Assembly: GCF_003667275.1 (NCBI RefSeq)
Contig: NZ_RCNV01000002.1
Location: forward strand, 186,001-250,000
Direction of reading: 5' to 3'
DNA length: 64,000 bases
From: Mesonia aquimarina
GTDB taxonomy: Bacteria; Bacteroidota; Bacteroidia; Flavobacteriales; Flavobacteriaceae
Shown: positions 17,713 through 26,034 of the stretch, piece by piece
How the letters are laid out: each line of letters opens with the position of its first letter
How positions within the stretch are numbered: position 1 is the stretch's first letter
The notes under the pieces: model-generated
What the model was told of the DNA's origin: nothing
The model's input: the letters and a program-made list of their open reading frames with translations, nothing else
Database searches by the model: none
Position numbers and translations under genes: made by a program

Positions 17713-18744
17713 TCACGCCTTAAACTTCAACACTTCAGATCTTCCTTTTTTGAAAATTTTATTGCTGTTATGTTTACCGCGACGAAGCGCCTTTTGCTCT
17801 TCGTAGGGTAAGGCATTAGTTTCCTTACAATCAACAGAACAGCAACTATCCATTTTTTTGGCACATTCTTTACATTGAATAAATAATAAATGGCAAGCTT
17901 CATTGGCGCAATTTACGTGCGTATCACATGCATTTCCGCATTGGTGACAGTGCGCGATTACATCATCAGAGATTTTTTCAGCACGACGATGATCGAACAC
18001 GAAGTTTTTTCCGATAAATTTATTTTCGAGTTTTAAATTTTCAACTTGACGCGCGTATTCAATAATTCCGCCTTCAAGCTGAAATACGTTTTTAAATCCG
18101 CGGTGTTTATAATAGGCACTGGCTTTTTCACATCGAATTCCGCCGGTGCAATACATTACCAAATTTTTATCTTCTTTATGCTCTTTTAAATCTTCTTCAA
18201 TGATATCTAATGAATCTCTAAACGTATCGACATCTGGGGTAATTGCACCTTGAAAATGACCGATTTCACTTTCGTAATGATTACGCATATCTACCAGAAC
18301 CGTATTGGGGTCGTTTAATAAATCATTGAATTTTTTTGCGTCTACATGAACGCCTTTTTGTGTTACATCAAAGGTATCATCATTAAGTCCGTCGGCTACA
18401 ATTTTATCACGAACTTTCACCTTCAGTTTTAAGAATGATTTTACATCATGTTCAATCGCTATGTTCAACCGAACGCCTTCTAGAAAATAAATTTCATCAA
18501 TAAATTTTTTAAATTCATTAAAGCGCTTTGCCGGAACAGAAAGTTGTGCGTTTATACCTTCATGAGCTACATAAATTCTCCCCAAGACTTCAAGTGCGTC
18601 CCAAGCTACAAATAAATGATTTCTAAAAAGTTCTGGATTGCCAATTTTGGCGTACTGATAAAAAGAAAGCGTTAGTCGGTCTTCACCGGCTTCATCTAAT
18701 AATTGCGCTCTCTCTTGTGCACTTAATTTATTGTACAGTTGCAT
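17713..18744 (-). CDS. trhO: oxygen-dependent tRNA uridine-34 hydroxylase (rhodanese family)
   Basis: TrhO makes 5-hydroxyuridine at the tRNA wobble position. An N-terminal acylphosphatase-like part (FVAWDALEVLGRIYVAHEGINAQLS) is followed by a rhodanese domain at about 130-235 with C199 in MYCTGGIRCEKA. A cysteine-rich C-terminal segment (HCHQCGNACDTHVNCANEAC region) follows. Length is 343 residues, as in Bacteroidota relatives. A matching -7 box lies 38 bases upstream of the ATG. Confidence 0.93.
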   Translation of the reverse strand: MQLYNKLSAQERAQLLDEAGEDRLTLSFYQYAKIGNPELFRNHLFVAWDALEVLGRIYVAHEGINAQLSVPAKRFNEFKKFIDEIYFLEGVRLNIAIEHDVKSFLKLKVKVRDKIVADGLNDDTFDVTQKGVHVDAKKFNDLLNDPNTVLVDMRNHYESEIGHFQGAITPDVDTFRDSLDIIEEDLKEHKEDKNLVMYCTGGIRCEKASAYYKHRGFKNVFQLEGGIIEYARQVENLKLENKFIGKNFVFDHRRAEKISDDVIAHCHQCGNACDTHVNCANEACHLLFIQCKECAKKMDSCCSVDCKETNALPYEEQKALRRGKHNSNKIFKKGRSEVLKFKA

Positions 18745-18781
18745 GCTATACTAATTTTAAAAGTTGTTACAATTGAGGCTG

Positions 18782-18789
18782 CAAAGATA
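18782..18789 (-). promoter_or_regulatory. Bacteroidota -7 box for trhO
   Basis: TATCTTTG on the minus strand matches TAnnTTTG. It is 38 bases upstream of the trhO start codon. No clear -33 TTG was found at the usual spacing; the terminator-like stem occupies that region. Confidence 0.6.
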
Positions 18790-18801
18790 GTATAAAAACA
18801 C

Positions 18802-18835
18802 AAAAAAGCCCGTGAAATTTTTTCCGGGCTTTTTT
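18802..18835. terminator. bidirectional terminator-like hairpin between trhO and recA
   Basis: Perfect 11-bp arms AAAAAAGCCCG / CGGGCTTTTTT surround a 12-base loop. Both neighbours are transcribed away from it, so it does not end either. It would end a minus-strand transcript crossing the small reading frame at 18894-19019. Confidence 0.75.
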
Positions 18836-18893
18836 GTGAATGGCTAATTCATTGTTTACTTTAATTTGTTTCTCTAGAAAAAAGTAAGCAATG

Positions 18894-19019
18894 TCAGCCA
18901 CCATCAAGTTTGCAACAAGATATACAAGCTACACTTGTTTTGGTGATTAATCCATTCAGTAATATATATTGTTTAAGAAACCTCACTGGTTTTCTTTTCT
19001 TGTTTTTAAGTAGATACAA
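18894..19019 (-). CDS. candidate 41-residue Cys-containing peptide (unannotated)
   Basis: The 367-base trhO-recA gap holds one minus-strand frame that starts at TTG 19017-19019 and stops at TGA 18894-18896. It encodes a basic N-terminus (KNKKRKPVRFLKQY), a hydrophobic stretch, then TSVACISCCKLDGG at the C-terminus. A shorter GTG start would give 30 residues. The ending with three clustered cysteines and a terminal Gly-Gly is unusual for a random frame. A terminator-like hairpin follows 59 bases later. No ribosome site or family was recognised, so this may be a leader peptide, a secreted peptide precursor or chance. Confidence 0.35.
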   Translation of the reverse strand: MYLLKNKKRKPVRFLKQYILLNGLITKTSVACISCCKLDGG

Positions 19020-19111
19020 AAAAATTAAAAAGGTTGCGTAGAGAATTGTGATGCAGAAAAACTTATAGTACCTTAGCGATTCTTCAAGAACATTTTAGTA
19101 AGCCTAAAAAT

Positions 19112-20125
19112 ATGAGTAAAGACAAGGAAAAAGAAGCAAAAATGAAAGCGTTAAAGTTAACGCTAGACAAGTTAGATAAAACCTACGGCAAAGGGACGGT
19201 AATGAAAATGAGCGATCAAGCTGTACAGGATGTAGAAGCTATTTCTTCTGGATCTTTAGGTTTAGATTTAGCCTTAGGTGTTGGCGGTTATCCTCGCGGA
19301 AGGGTGGTAGAAATTTACGGACCAGAATCTTCCGGTAAAACCACTTTAACTTTACATGCCATTGCTGAAGCACAAAAAGCTGGCGGCGTTGCTGCTTTTA
19401 TTGATGCAGAGCATGCTTTTGACCGTTTTTACGCAGAAAAATTAGGGATCGATATTGAAAATTTAATTATCTCTCAACCAGATCATGGAGAGCAGGCTCT
19501 AGAAATCGCCGATAATTTAATTCGTTCAGGAGCAATTGATATTATTGTAGTTGACTCGGTTGCGGCTTTAACACCAAAAAGTGAAATTGAGGGTGAGATG
19601 GGTGATTCTAAAATGGGATTACACGCTCGATTAATGTCGCAAGCACTTAGAAAGTTAACCTCTTCAATTAGTAAAACAAACTGTACCGTGATTTTCATTA
19701 ATCAACTTCGTGAAAAAATCGGAGTTATGTTTGGTAATCCAGAAACTACAACTGGAGGAAATGCTTTAAAATTCTACGCTTCGGTTCGTCTCGATATTCG
19801 TCGTTCAACGCAAATTAAAGATAGCAACAGCGATGTAAAAGGAAACAAAACCCGCGTAAAAGTGGTTAAAAACAAAGTAGCACCGCCGTTTAAAACTGCA
19901 GAATTCGACATTATGTATGGAGAAGGCGTTTCTAAAGTAGGTGAAATAATTGATATTGGTGTAGATTACGAAATCATAAAAAAAGCCGGATCTTGGTTTA
20001 GTTATGAAGACACTAAATTAGGACAAGGAAGAGATGCAGTAAAAACGCTACTTAAAGACAATCCTGATTTAATGGATGAGCTAGAAAAGAAAATAACCGA
20101 AGCTATAAAAATAGCAACTTCATAG
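19112..20125 (+). CDS. recA: recombinase RecA
   Basis: RecA forms filaments on single-stranded DNA, drives strand exchange and triggers LexA-type cleavage. Walker A is GPESSGKT at 70-77; [20 protein letters not shown] (Walker B and following) and [27 protein letters not shown] are nearly invariant. The 337-residue length includes a short acidic C-terminus. A near-consensus -7 box (TACCTTAG, 19069-19076) lies upstream, and a strong terminator follows. Confidence 0.98.
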   Translation: MSKDKEKEAKMKALKLTLDKLDKTYGKGTVMKMSDQAVQDVEAISSGSLGLDLALGVGGYPRGRVVEIYGPESSGKTTLTLHAIAEAQKAGGVAAFIDAEHAFDRFYAEKLGIDIENLIISQPDHGEQALEIADNLIRSGAIDIIVVDSVAALTPKSEIEGEMGDSKMGLHARLMSQALRKLTSSISKTNCTVIFINQLREKIGVMFGNPETTTGGNALKFYASVRLDIRRSTQIKDSNSDVKGNKTRVKVVKNKVAPPFKTAEFDIMYGEGVSKVGEIIDIGVDYEIIKKAGSWFSYEDTKLGQGRDAVKTLLKDNPDLMDELEKKITEAIKIATS

Positions 20126-20143
20126 TTTAATAAACATATTTTT

Positions 20144-20177
20144 AAAAAAGCCTGCGTAATACGCAGGCTTTTTTTTG
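20144..20177 (+). terminator. intrinsic terminator of recA
   Basis: Fourteen-base arms AAAAAAGCCTGCGT / ACGCAGGCTTTTTT around a 3-base loop, 18 bases after the recA stop. Confidence 0.92.
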
Positions 20178-20257
20178 GTTTAAACGCAACCTTTTGGAAT
20201 TACGCTCATCTACTTATATAAACTAAGTGCCTAATTAGCAAAGTTTAAGAAAGTACG

Positions 20258-20677
20258 ATGACGAAAAAAAGCCTTATATTAATAAGTTTTCTTTTTCTAT
20301 TGGCAGGTTGCTCTTTAGATGATGAAAGTCAAGTGGATTTTACCTTAGAGCTTGTTCCGGTAATGGATGCTGATTTACCTGACACCCTATATTTTGGTAA
20401 TGAATACAGGTTTCAGATTACGTACAATCGACCTACTACTTGCCATTATTTTGAAGGATACGATTATACTAAAACTAAAAACGAGCGAATAATTGGCGTA
20501 GTAAATAGCGTGATAAATGAACCGCCTTGTGATTCACTTACAGACGATTTACGCATAGAAAACTTAAACTTCGTCGTGGAACGAGACGATTTTTATATCT
20601 TTAAGTTTTGGCAAGGAGAAGACGATGAAGGGGCACCCATTTACCTAACCAAAGAAGTACCTGTAAAAATTGAATAA
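20258..20677 (+). CDS. small lipoprotein, unknown function
   Basis: A signal peptide ends with the lipobox LLAGC at about residue 18, giving a 121-residue mature lipoprotein. The acidic mature part (DDESQVDFTLELVPV) looks like a short beta-sandwich domain with two later cysteines (TTCHYFEGY, EPPCDSL) that might form a disulfide. I recognise no family. It ends 15 bases before the sigma-factor start, so it may share its transcript. Confidence 0.7.
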   Translation: MTKKSLILISFLFLLAGCSLDDESQVDFTLELVPVMDADLPDTLYFGNEYRFQITYNRPTTCHYFEGYDYTKTKNERIIGVVNSVINEPPCDSLTDDLRIENLNFVVERDDFYIFKFWQGEDDEGAPIYLTKEVPVKIE

Positions 20678-20692
20678 TTAAAAAACGAATAT

Positions 20693-21244
20693 TTGAGTAT
20701 TGAGCAACTCATAAAAAAGTGTAAGCAGCAAGATTTAAAATCGCAAGAACAGCTCTACCGTTTATTTTCGGCAAAGCTTTTTGGGGTTTGCTTAAAATAT
20801 TCTCGAAATTATCAAGAAGCTCAAGATAATTTACAAGATGCTTTTTTAACAATTTTTGATAAAATAAAACAATACCAAGGAAAAGGGTCTTTTGAAGGTT
20901 GGCTAAAACGCATTGTTATTAACACAGCATTGCAACGTTATAGAAAAGAGCAACGGGTCTTTGAAATAATGCACGAAGAAAATATTAAGGAACCCGAAGT
21001 AGAAATTATAGAAGAAGATATTTCTCTAAAATTTTTACTAAGCATAATACAAGAATTACCAGACCGGTATAGAATGGTTTTTAACCTCTATGCTTTAGAT
21101 GGTTTTTCTCATAAAGAAATTGCAGAAATGATGAGTATTTCTGTAGGGACTTCAAAATCTAATTTAGCGAGAGCACGCCAAATTTTGAAAGAAAAAGTAG
21201 CCGAAAAAAAAAGTATGAATAAGCCTACAAGTTTTGCAAAATGA
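20693..21244 (+). CDS. ECF-type RNA polymerase sigma factor
   Basis: Sigma region 2 is at about 20-90 (QEQLYRLFSAKLFGVCLKYS, DNLQDAFLTIFDKI, FEGWLKRIVINTALQRYRK). Region 4 is at about 125-175 (LPDRYRMVFNLYALDGFSHKEIAEMM). The start is read as TTG 20693; no ATG lies before region 2. The stop overlaps the ATG of the next gene (ATGA), a common pairing of a sigma factor with its regulator. The regulon is unknown. Confidence 0.9.
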   Translation: MSIEQLIKKCKQQDLKSQEQLYRLFSAKLFGVCLKYSRNYQEAQDNLQDAFLTIFDKIKQYQGKGSFEGWLKRIVINTALQRYRKEQRVFEIMHEENIKEPEVEIIEEDISLKFLLSIIQELPDRYRMVFNLYALDGFSHKEIAEMMSISVGTSKSNLARARQILKEKVAEKKSMNKPTSFAK

Positions 21245-22785
21245 AAGATAAAAAACATATAGATAGGATTTTCCAAGAGAAGTTTAAAGACTTTGAAGCC
21301 AAACCGAACAAAAAAGTTTGGGGAAATCTGAAAAAAGAACTTCAAGAAAAGAAGAAAAAGCGCCCGATTGCTATTCCGTTATGGTATAAAATTGGAGGAG
21401 CAGCAGCAGTTTTAATTGGTGCTTTATTGCTGAGCAATGCTTTGTTTTTTAACCCTACAAAAGAAAACAATGTGGTTACTTCTCCACAAAAAAGTAAAGA
21501 GTCTATAAAAGTTGAGTCAAAAGAGAAAACCTTTACTACTTCAGAACAAGAAGAGTTTAATCATGATAATGGTGTAGCTACAGAAAGTTTTTCAATAAAA
21601 AATAAGGCTCAAAAAGCTATTGAAGAAAAAAAACAAAACAAATTTTCAACTCCTAAAAACTCTTCGGTTGCAACAGCAACTTCAGAAAAAAACAACGCTC
21701 AAAAAAATAAGTCGTTAAATTCTACTGCTGTTAAGAATAATGTAAGTGACAAAAATAATTCAGAAGAATCTATAGGAATAGCTTCTGCTAAATCTTCAAA
21801 AAAATCGGGTGATAATTTTAAAAATGAAGCTACAATTGCAGCAGCTTCTCAAGAAAATACTTCGAAAAATTCTTCAGAAAAAAACAGCTTCAACAAAATA
21901 GAAAAAACTACAAATTCAGTTGAAAATAATTCGCTTACAAATGACGAAAACAATACTAGTCTAGCGGAAGTAGAAACAGAAGAAATTATAACTAAAGAAG
22001 AAAAACCTTCTTTAATTGAAGAGGCAAAAAAACTGGAAGAAGAAGCTACTAAAGAAGAGCAAAAAACAAGCGAAGAAAAATTGACAAAGTGGGCTGTAAA
22101 ACCAAATGTTTCTCCGATTTATTACGGAAGTCTTTCTGGCGGAAATACTATAGACTCGCAGTTTAACAACAATAGTTCTAGCGGAGAAGTAACAATGGCT
22201 TATGGGGTGAATTTTGCTTATGCACTTTCTGAAAAGATAAATATTCGCTCTGGTGTAAGTCGTGTAAATATGAGCTACAACACCAATGATATCGTTTTTA
22301 CCTCTTCGGTGAGCGCTATGAATTTGCAGGGACTTCGTAAAAATAGCAGTTCAGAAAATATTCAGGTGTTAAGTCAAGCAGAGGTTGGTTCTTCTGAGTT
22401 GCAAGGAAGAGGCGTTCCGTATACTTCAGGAACATTAAATCAGCAATTAGGTTTTGTTGAAATTCCGTTAGAAATTGAATACGCTTTATTAAATGAACGC
22501 TTTAATATTAATGTAATTGGCGGTGCGAGCACATTGGTACTTAGTGATAATTCTATTGCTATAAACTCTGCCGGCGGAACCACAGATTTAGGAAAAGCTA
22601 ATAATCTAAACGATTTAAGTTTTAGTACAAACCTTGGACTTGGCTTAGGTTATGAACTGAATAAAAGTTTTGATTTGAGCTTAGAGCCAACATTTAAATA
22701 TCAACTCAATACATTTTCAGGAAATACCAATGGTTTTAAACCTTATTACTTTGGAGTTTACACCGGTTTAAGTTTTAAGTTTTAA
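21241..22785 (+). CDS. sigma-linked protein: anti-sigma-like N-terminus, one transmembrane helix, outer-membrane beta-barrel-like C-terminus
   Basis: A charged N-terminus (DRIFQEKFKDFEAKPNKKVWGNL) resembles the cytoplasmic start of Bacteroidota sigma regulators. A single helix follows at about 50-68. Residues 80-280 are a Ser/Lys/Asn/Glu-rich linker of low complexity. The last ~230 residues alternate hydrophobic and polar positions like an outer-membrane barrel and end GVYTGLSFKF, a typical barrel C-terminus. If both ends are placed as predicted, the chain would cross both membranes. It probably controls the overlapping sigma factor. Confidence 0.75.
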   Translation: MKDKKHIDRIFQEKFKDFEAKPNKKVWGNLKKELQEKKKKRPIAIPLWYKIGGAAAVLIGALLLSNALFFNPTKENNVVTSPQKSKESIKVESKEKTFTTSEQEEFNHDNGVATESFSIKNKAQKAIEEKKQNKFSTPKNSSVATATSEKNNAQKNKSLNSTAVKNNVSDKNNSEESIGIASAKSSKKSGDNFKNEATIAAASQENTSKNSSEKNSFNKIEKTTNSVENNSLTNDENNTSLAEVETEEIITKEEKPSLIEEAKKLEEEATKEEQKTSEEKLTKWAVKPNVSPIYYGSLSGGNTIDSQFNNNSSSGEVTMAYGVNFAYALSEKINIRSGVSRVNMSYNTNDIVFTSSVSAMNLQGLRKNSSSENIQVLSQAEVGSSELQGRGVPYTSGTLNQQLGFVEIPLEIEYALLNERFNINVIGGASTLVLSDNSIAINSAGGTTDLGKANNLNDLSFSTNLGLGLGYELNKSFDLSLEPTFKYQLNTFSGNTNGFKPYYFGVYTGLSFKF

Positions 22786-22788
22786 GAA

Positions 22789-23529
22789 TTACTTTTTATC
22801 CTTTATCAATTCATCAAAAATAAGCGAACGCACTTTATCGCTTAAAATGCGTTTCTCTGTGGGTTTATAATCTTCCGTTGGAATAAAATTTAAAATTTTA
22901 GCTCTCATTTTACCCGGACTCGCTTTTAAAAAAGTATACGAAAAACGTTTTTTGTTATCATAGAAAACTAACGGCACGATCGGGATTTTATGGTCTATGG
23001 CTAGACGAAAAGCCCCATCTTTAAAATTATCTAATACAATACTTAAATCGTCGGGAACGCCACCTTCAGGAAAAATACAAATACTAATACCTTGACTTAA
23101 TCTTCTTTGTGCTTGTTCAAAAACAGCATTTCTACTTTTCACGTTACTTCTATCAACTAAAATACACGTACGTTTATAAAAGAACCCAAAAATAGGAAAT
23201 CTTGCTAGCTCACGTTTTCCTACAAATACAAACGGATTTTTAATACAATATAACATCAGCATAATGTCTGTCATAGAAGTATGATTGGCAACAAACATGT
23301 AGCTTTTGCCTTGAATAGGTTTTTCTATTTTTTTTAAAACAGGATAAAATCCCATACCAAATAATACGGTTTTTGCCCAAATTCTAGCCAGGTAGAAAAA
23401 TTTTGGATAGTATTTTTCCCGCGAAGTAAAAAGTAACAACAGCGGAAATAACACAATAATGGTAACCGTAATTAAAAGGTAAAACCATATTCGCCATAAA
23501 CCAATTAAAATAGCTTTCAGAAATTTCAT
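22789..23529 (-). CDS. plsC: 1-acyl-sn-glycerol-3-phosphate acyltransferase
   Basis: PlsC adds the second acyl chain to make phosphatidic acid. The catalytic HX4D motif is NHTSMTD near residue 80, and FPEGGVPDD near 155 binds the glycerol phosphate. One or two hydrophobic helices lie at the N-terminus (residues 5-35). ATG 23529 is preferred over an in-frame TTG at 23538, giving 246 residues. The gene ends only 3 bases from the end of the convergent barrel gene, with no visible terminator. Confidence 0.9.
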   Translation of the reverse strand: MKFLKAILIGLWRIWFYLLITVTIIVLFPLLLLFTSREKYYPKFFYLARIWAKTVLFGMGFYPVLKKIEKPIQGKSYMFVANHTSMTDIMLMLYCIKNPFVFVGKRELARFPIFGFFYKRTCILVDRSNVKSRNAVFEQAQRRLSQGISICIFPEGGVPDDLSIVLDNFKDGAFRLAIDHKIPIVPLVFYDNKKRFSYTFLKASPGKMRAKILNFIPTEDYKPTEKRILSDKVRSLIFDELIKDKK

Positions 23530-23607
23530 AAGCTTCAAAAATAAGAAAATGTATGGAGCAAATTCTATAAAAAATATACCTTTACAAAAAAATAAATTTT
23601 ACCTGAT

Positions 23608-24576
23608 ATGGCCAGAATTCTAACCGGAGTACAAAGTACCGGAACTCCACACTTAGGAAATTTGCTTGGCGCGATTATTCCCGCTATAAATATGGCAAAC
23701 GATTCTAATAACGAATCGTATTTATTTATTGCCAATTTACACACTTTAACGCAAATAAAAGATGCGCAAACTTTACGAGAAAACACCTATTCTGTTGCGG
23801 CAACTTGGCTTGCATTTGGGCTAGATATAGAAAAAACGGTTTTTTATCGGCAAAGTGATATTCCGCAAACAACTGAGCTTAGCTGGTATTTAAGTTGTTT
23901 TTTTCCTTATCAGCGTCTTACTCTTGCTCATTCTTTTAAAGACAAGGCCGACCGTTTAGCTGATGTAAATTCAGGACTTTTTACTTACCCGATGTTAATG
24001 GCGGCTGATATTTTATTATATGATGCAGAATTCGTTCCGGTTGGTAAAGATCAATTACAGCATATTGAAATGACGCGTGATGTGGCTTCTCGATTTCACG
24101 CACAAATGGGAGAAACTTTTGTGATGCCGGAAGCTAAAATTGAAGAAAACACTAAATATATTCCCGGAACCGATGGTGAAAAGATGAGTAAATCGAGAGA
24201 TAACTTCATCAATCTTTTTACAACCGATAAAAAATTGCGTAAACAGGTTATGGGAATTCAAACCGATAGCACGCCCTTAGAAGAACCAAAAAACCCGGAT
24301 ACGTGTAACGTTTTTAATTTATATAAAGTAATTGCTTCTGAAAAGCAAACTGCAGAAATGAGGGCTAAATACGAAGCCGGTAATTTTGGCTATGGTCACG
24401 CAAAACAAGCTTTGTTTGAATTGCTTGTCGAAAAATATAGTGAACAGCGCAAAAAATATACGTATTACATGAATAATCTTGATGAGCTAGATGCTGCACT
24501 CGAAAAAGGAGCCGAAAAAGCACGACAAACTGCAAATGCCGTTTTAGAACGTGTTCGTAAAAAATTAGGATACTAA
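23608..24576 (+). CDS. trpS: tryptophanyl-tRNA synthetase
   Basis: Class I aminoacyl-tRNA synthetase. The HIGH-equivalent is GTPHLGNLLGA at residues 11-21, and the KMSKS loop is intact (GEKMSKSRDN). The Rossmann core and the PVGKDQLQHIEMTRD motif near residue 145 bind tryptophanyl-AMP. Length is 322 residues, normal for TrpRS. A near-consensus -7 box TACCTTTA lies at 23577-23584. Repeat family 2 follows the gene. Confidence 0.97.
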   Translation: MARILTGVQSTGTPHLGNLLGAIIPAINMANDSNNESYLFIANLHTLTQIKDAQTLRENTYSVAATWLAFGLDIEKTVFYRQSDIPQTTELSWYLSCFFPYQRLTLAHSFKDKADRLADVNSGLFTYPMLMAADILLYDAEFVPVGKDQLQHIEMTRDVASRFHAQMGETFVMPEAKIEENTKYIPGTDGEKMSKSRDNFINLFTTDKKLRKQVMGIQTDSTPLEEPKNPDTCNVFNLYKVIASEKQTAEMRAKYEAGNFGYGHAKQALFELLVEKYSEQRKKYTYYMNNLDELDAALEKGAEKARQTANAVLERVRKKLGY

Positions 24577-24649
24577 ATTAGTTATTAGAGCGCTTCGCTT
24601 TTAGAAGGTATAAATTAGATAAAAAGGTTGTTTAAAGAAATGTATTTAC

Positions 24650-24730
24650 GTCAACCTTAACTTGATTCAGGTTCTCATAATAATTAGAATGAGGTTCTGA
24701 ATCAAGTTCAGAATCTCATTTTTTTTTTGC
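24650..24730. repeat. interspersed repeat family 2, copy A (self-complementary)
   Basis: The core AACTTGATTCAGGTTCTCAT pairs with ATGAGGTTCTGAATCAAGTT further on, followed by a T run. It sits between the convergent ends of trpS and a lipoprotein gene and is related to 51728-51859. It can serve as a two-way terminator. Confidence 0.8.
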
Positions 24731-24731
24731 T

Positions 24732-25118
24732 TTATTTCAGTTCTTCAGAAAAAACCAATACTTTCGGTTCTTTAAAATGATAAACCAATTCTCCTTGACG
24801 TTCTATTTTTATTTCTGAAGCCCGTAATTGATTGTTGACTTCAATTAAAGAATAATCTGTCTTATCTGCAGAAATTTCTTGTTTAAAGGATTCTAGTTCA
24901 ATTTCAAATTCTTCTACTTTTTCTGTTTTTGAAATTTTGCTATTGGTTAAATCTTCAATCAAGATAACCTCGTACATATTCTCTCCAAAATTATCGAGCT
25001 CGATAGAAAGTTCTAAATTGCTTAGATATAACGGATCTTTAGGCGCTTTTTCTTCTTGACAAGCGAATAATATTGTTGCTAGTAAACCTAGCGATAAAAA
25101 TTTAATGGTATTTTTCAT
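24732..25118 (-). CDS. small lipoprotein, unknown function
   Basis: A signal peptide ends with lipobox TILFAC at about residue 20. The mature part is acidic (QEEKAPKDPLYLSNLELSIEL), with alternating strand-like segments and no recognised domain. Length is 128 residues. Two other minus-strand genes for envelope-associated proteins precede it (25130 and 25385), with a gap of 11 bases to the nearest, suggesting a small envelope operon. Confidence 0.65.
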   Translation of the reverse strand: MKNTIKFLSLGLLATILFACQEEKAPKDPLYLSNLELSIELDNFGENMYEVILIEDLTNSKISKTEKVEEFEIELESFKQEISADKTDYSLIEVNNQLRASEIKIERQGELVYHFKEPKVLVFSEELK

Positions 25119-25129
25119 AGGTATTTATT

Positions 25130-25351
25130 TTAGTCTGAATATTTACATTGCTTTCTTCCAACAAGAAAATATAAAACAGGACCAATTAATGGAATAAAAC
25201 CTATAAAAATCCACATTATTTTCTCATAATTTTCAAATCTTTGTCGCAATACATCGATTAGTGTAATTAAGCCGAGAAATAAAGATATCAGAAGTAAGAA
25301 AAGTTGCCAAAAAAACAATCCATAAGAAAAATCATTAAGTAAAATTTCCAT
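25130..25351 (-). CDS. PLDc_N-domain small membrane protein
   Basis: The 73 residues hold two hydrophobic helices, at about 12-35 and 45-63, and end with IPLIGPVLYFLVGRKQC. This is the signature of the phospholipase D-nuclease N-terminal domain when it occurs alone. Such proteins are membrane-embedded and of unknown function. It lies between a barrel-like protein gene and a lipoprotein gene on the same strand. Confidence 0.75.
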   Translation of the reverse strand: MEILLNDFSYGLFFWQLFLLLISLFLGLITLIDVLRQRFENYEKIMWIFIGFIPLIGPVLYFLVGRKQCKYSD

Positions 25352-25384
25352 AAAATAATTTTTTCTATTATAAAATTATGAAAT

Positions 25385-25984
25385 TTAAAACGTATAGCCT
25401 AGTCTAAAATATAGCTTTAGGGCAATAATGTTTTCAGCTTCAAGTCTTATGCGATTGTCTTTGGTTTCAAAGATGTGCATTAAACCTAAACCTGTAGCAG
25501 CTTCTAATGTAAAATGATCCCAATAAGTTCTACGTATTCCCCAAGTTGGGATAATTGTTAATTGATCGCGAATTTCAACTTCTTCACCAATAGTGAAAAC
25601 TGTAAACAAGTTTGGATTATAGCTTGTTTCTAAGCTTAAAAAATTACCCGAATTCTTAGTGATATTTTTGTTTTTTTGTAATCTCTTTTGTAGGTTATAA
25701 TACCATCTTGGTTCTAATGTGATAACAGGAGTAAGTCCAAAAGTAAGGTTATCTTGATCAAATAATAAACCTTCGTCGAAATAAATATCTAAGCCAACTT
25801 CAGTCCGTAAAGAAATACTATTTGATAAACCCAATTCATAATTACCCCAAACACCTAAAAATCCAGTTTGTACACCAAATATAGATTTTTCCACACTTGC
25901 TGTTGAAGAATTTACTTGCTCTTGTGCTTTTAATGAAAATAAGCTTACAAGGCTAATGCAAGCAATAAAAAATAGTTTCTTCAT
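25385..25984 (-). CDS. outer-membrane beta-barrel-like protein, unknown function
   Basis: A Sec signal peptide ends near residue 20 (SLFSLKAQ). The mature part alternates hydrophobic and polar residues with aromatic positions typical of an 8- to 10-strand barrel (FLGVWGNYELGLSNSISLRTEVGLD, PRWYYNL) and ends LKLYFRLGYTF, a terminal aromatic seen in outer-membrane proteins. Length is 199 residues. The family cannot be named; porin-like or OmpW/opacity-type barrels look similar. Confidence 0.65.
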   Translation of the reverse strand: MKKLFFIACISLVSLFSLKAQEQVNSSTASVEKSIFGVQTGFLGVWGNYELGLSNSISLRTEVGLDIYFDEGLLFDQDNLTFGLTPVITLEPRWYYNLQKRLQKNKNITKNSGNFLSLETSYNPNLFTVFTIGEEVEIRDQLTIIPTWGIRRTYWDHFTLEAATGLGLMHIFETKDNRIRLEAENIIALKLYFRLGYTF

Positions 25985-26034
25985 ATTTCGCTATCATTTT
26001 AAAATGCCAAAACTATAATTTTTTTTACTACATT

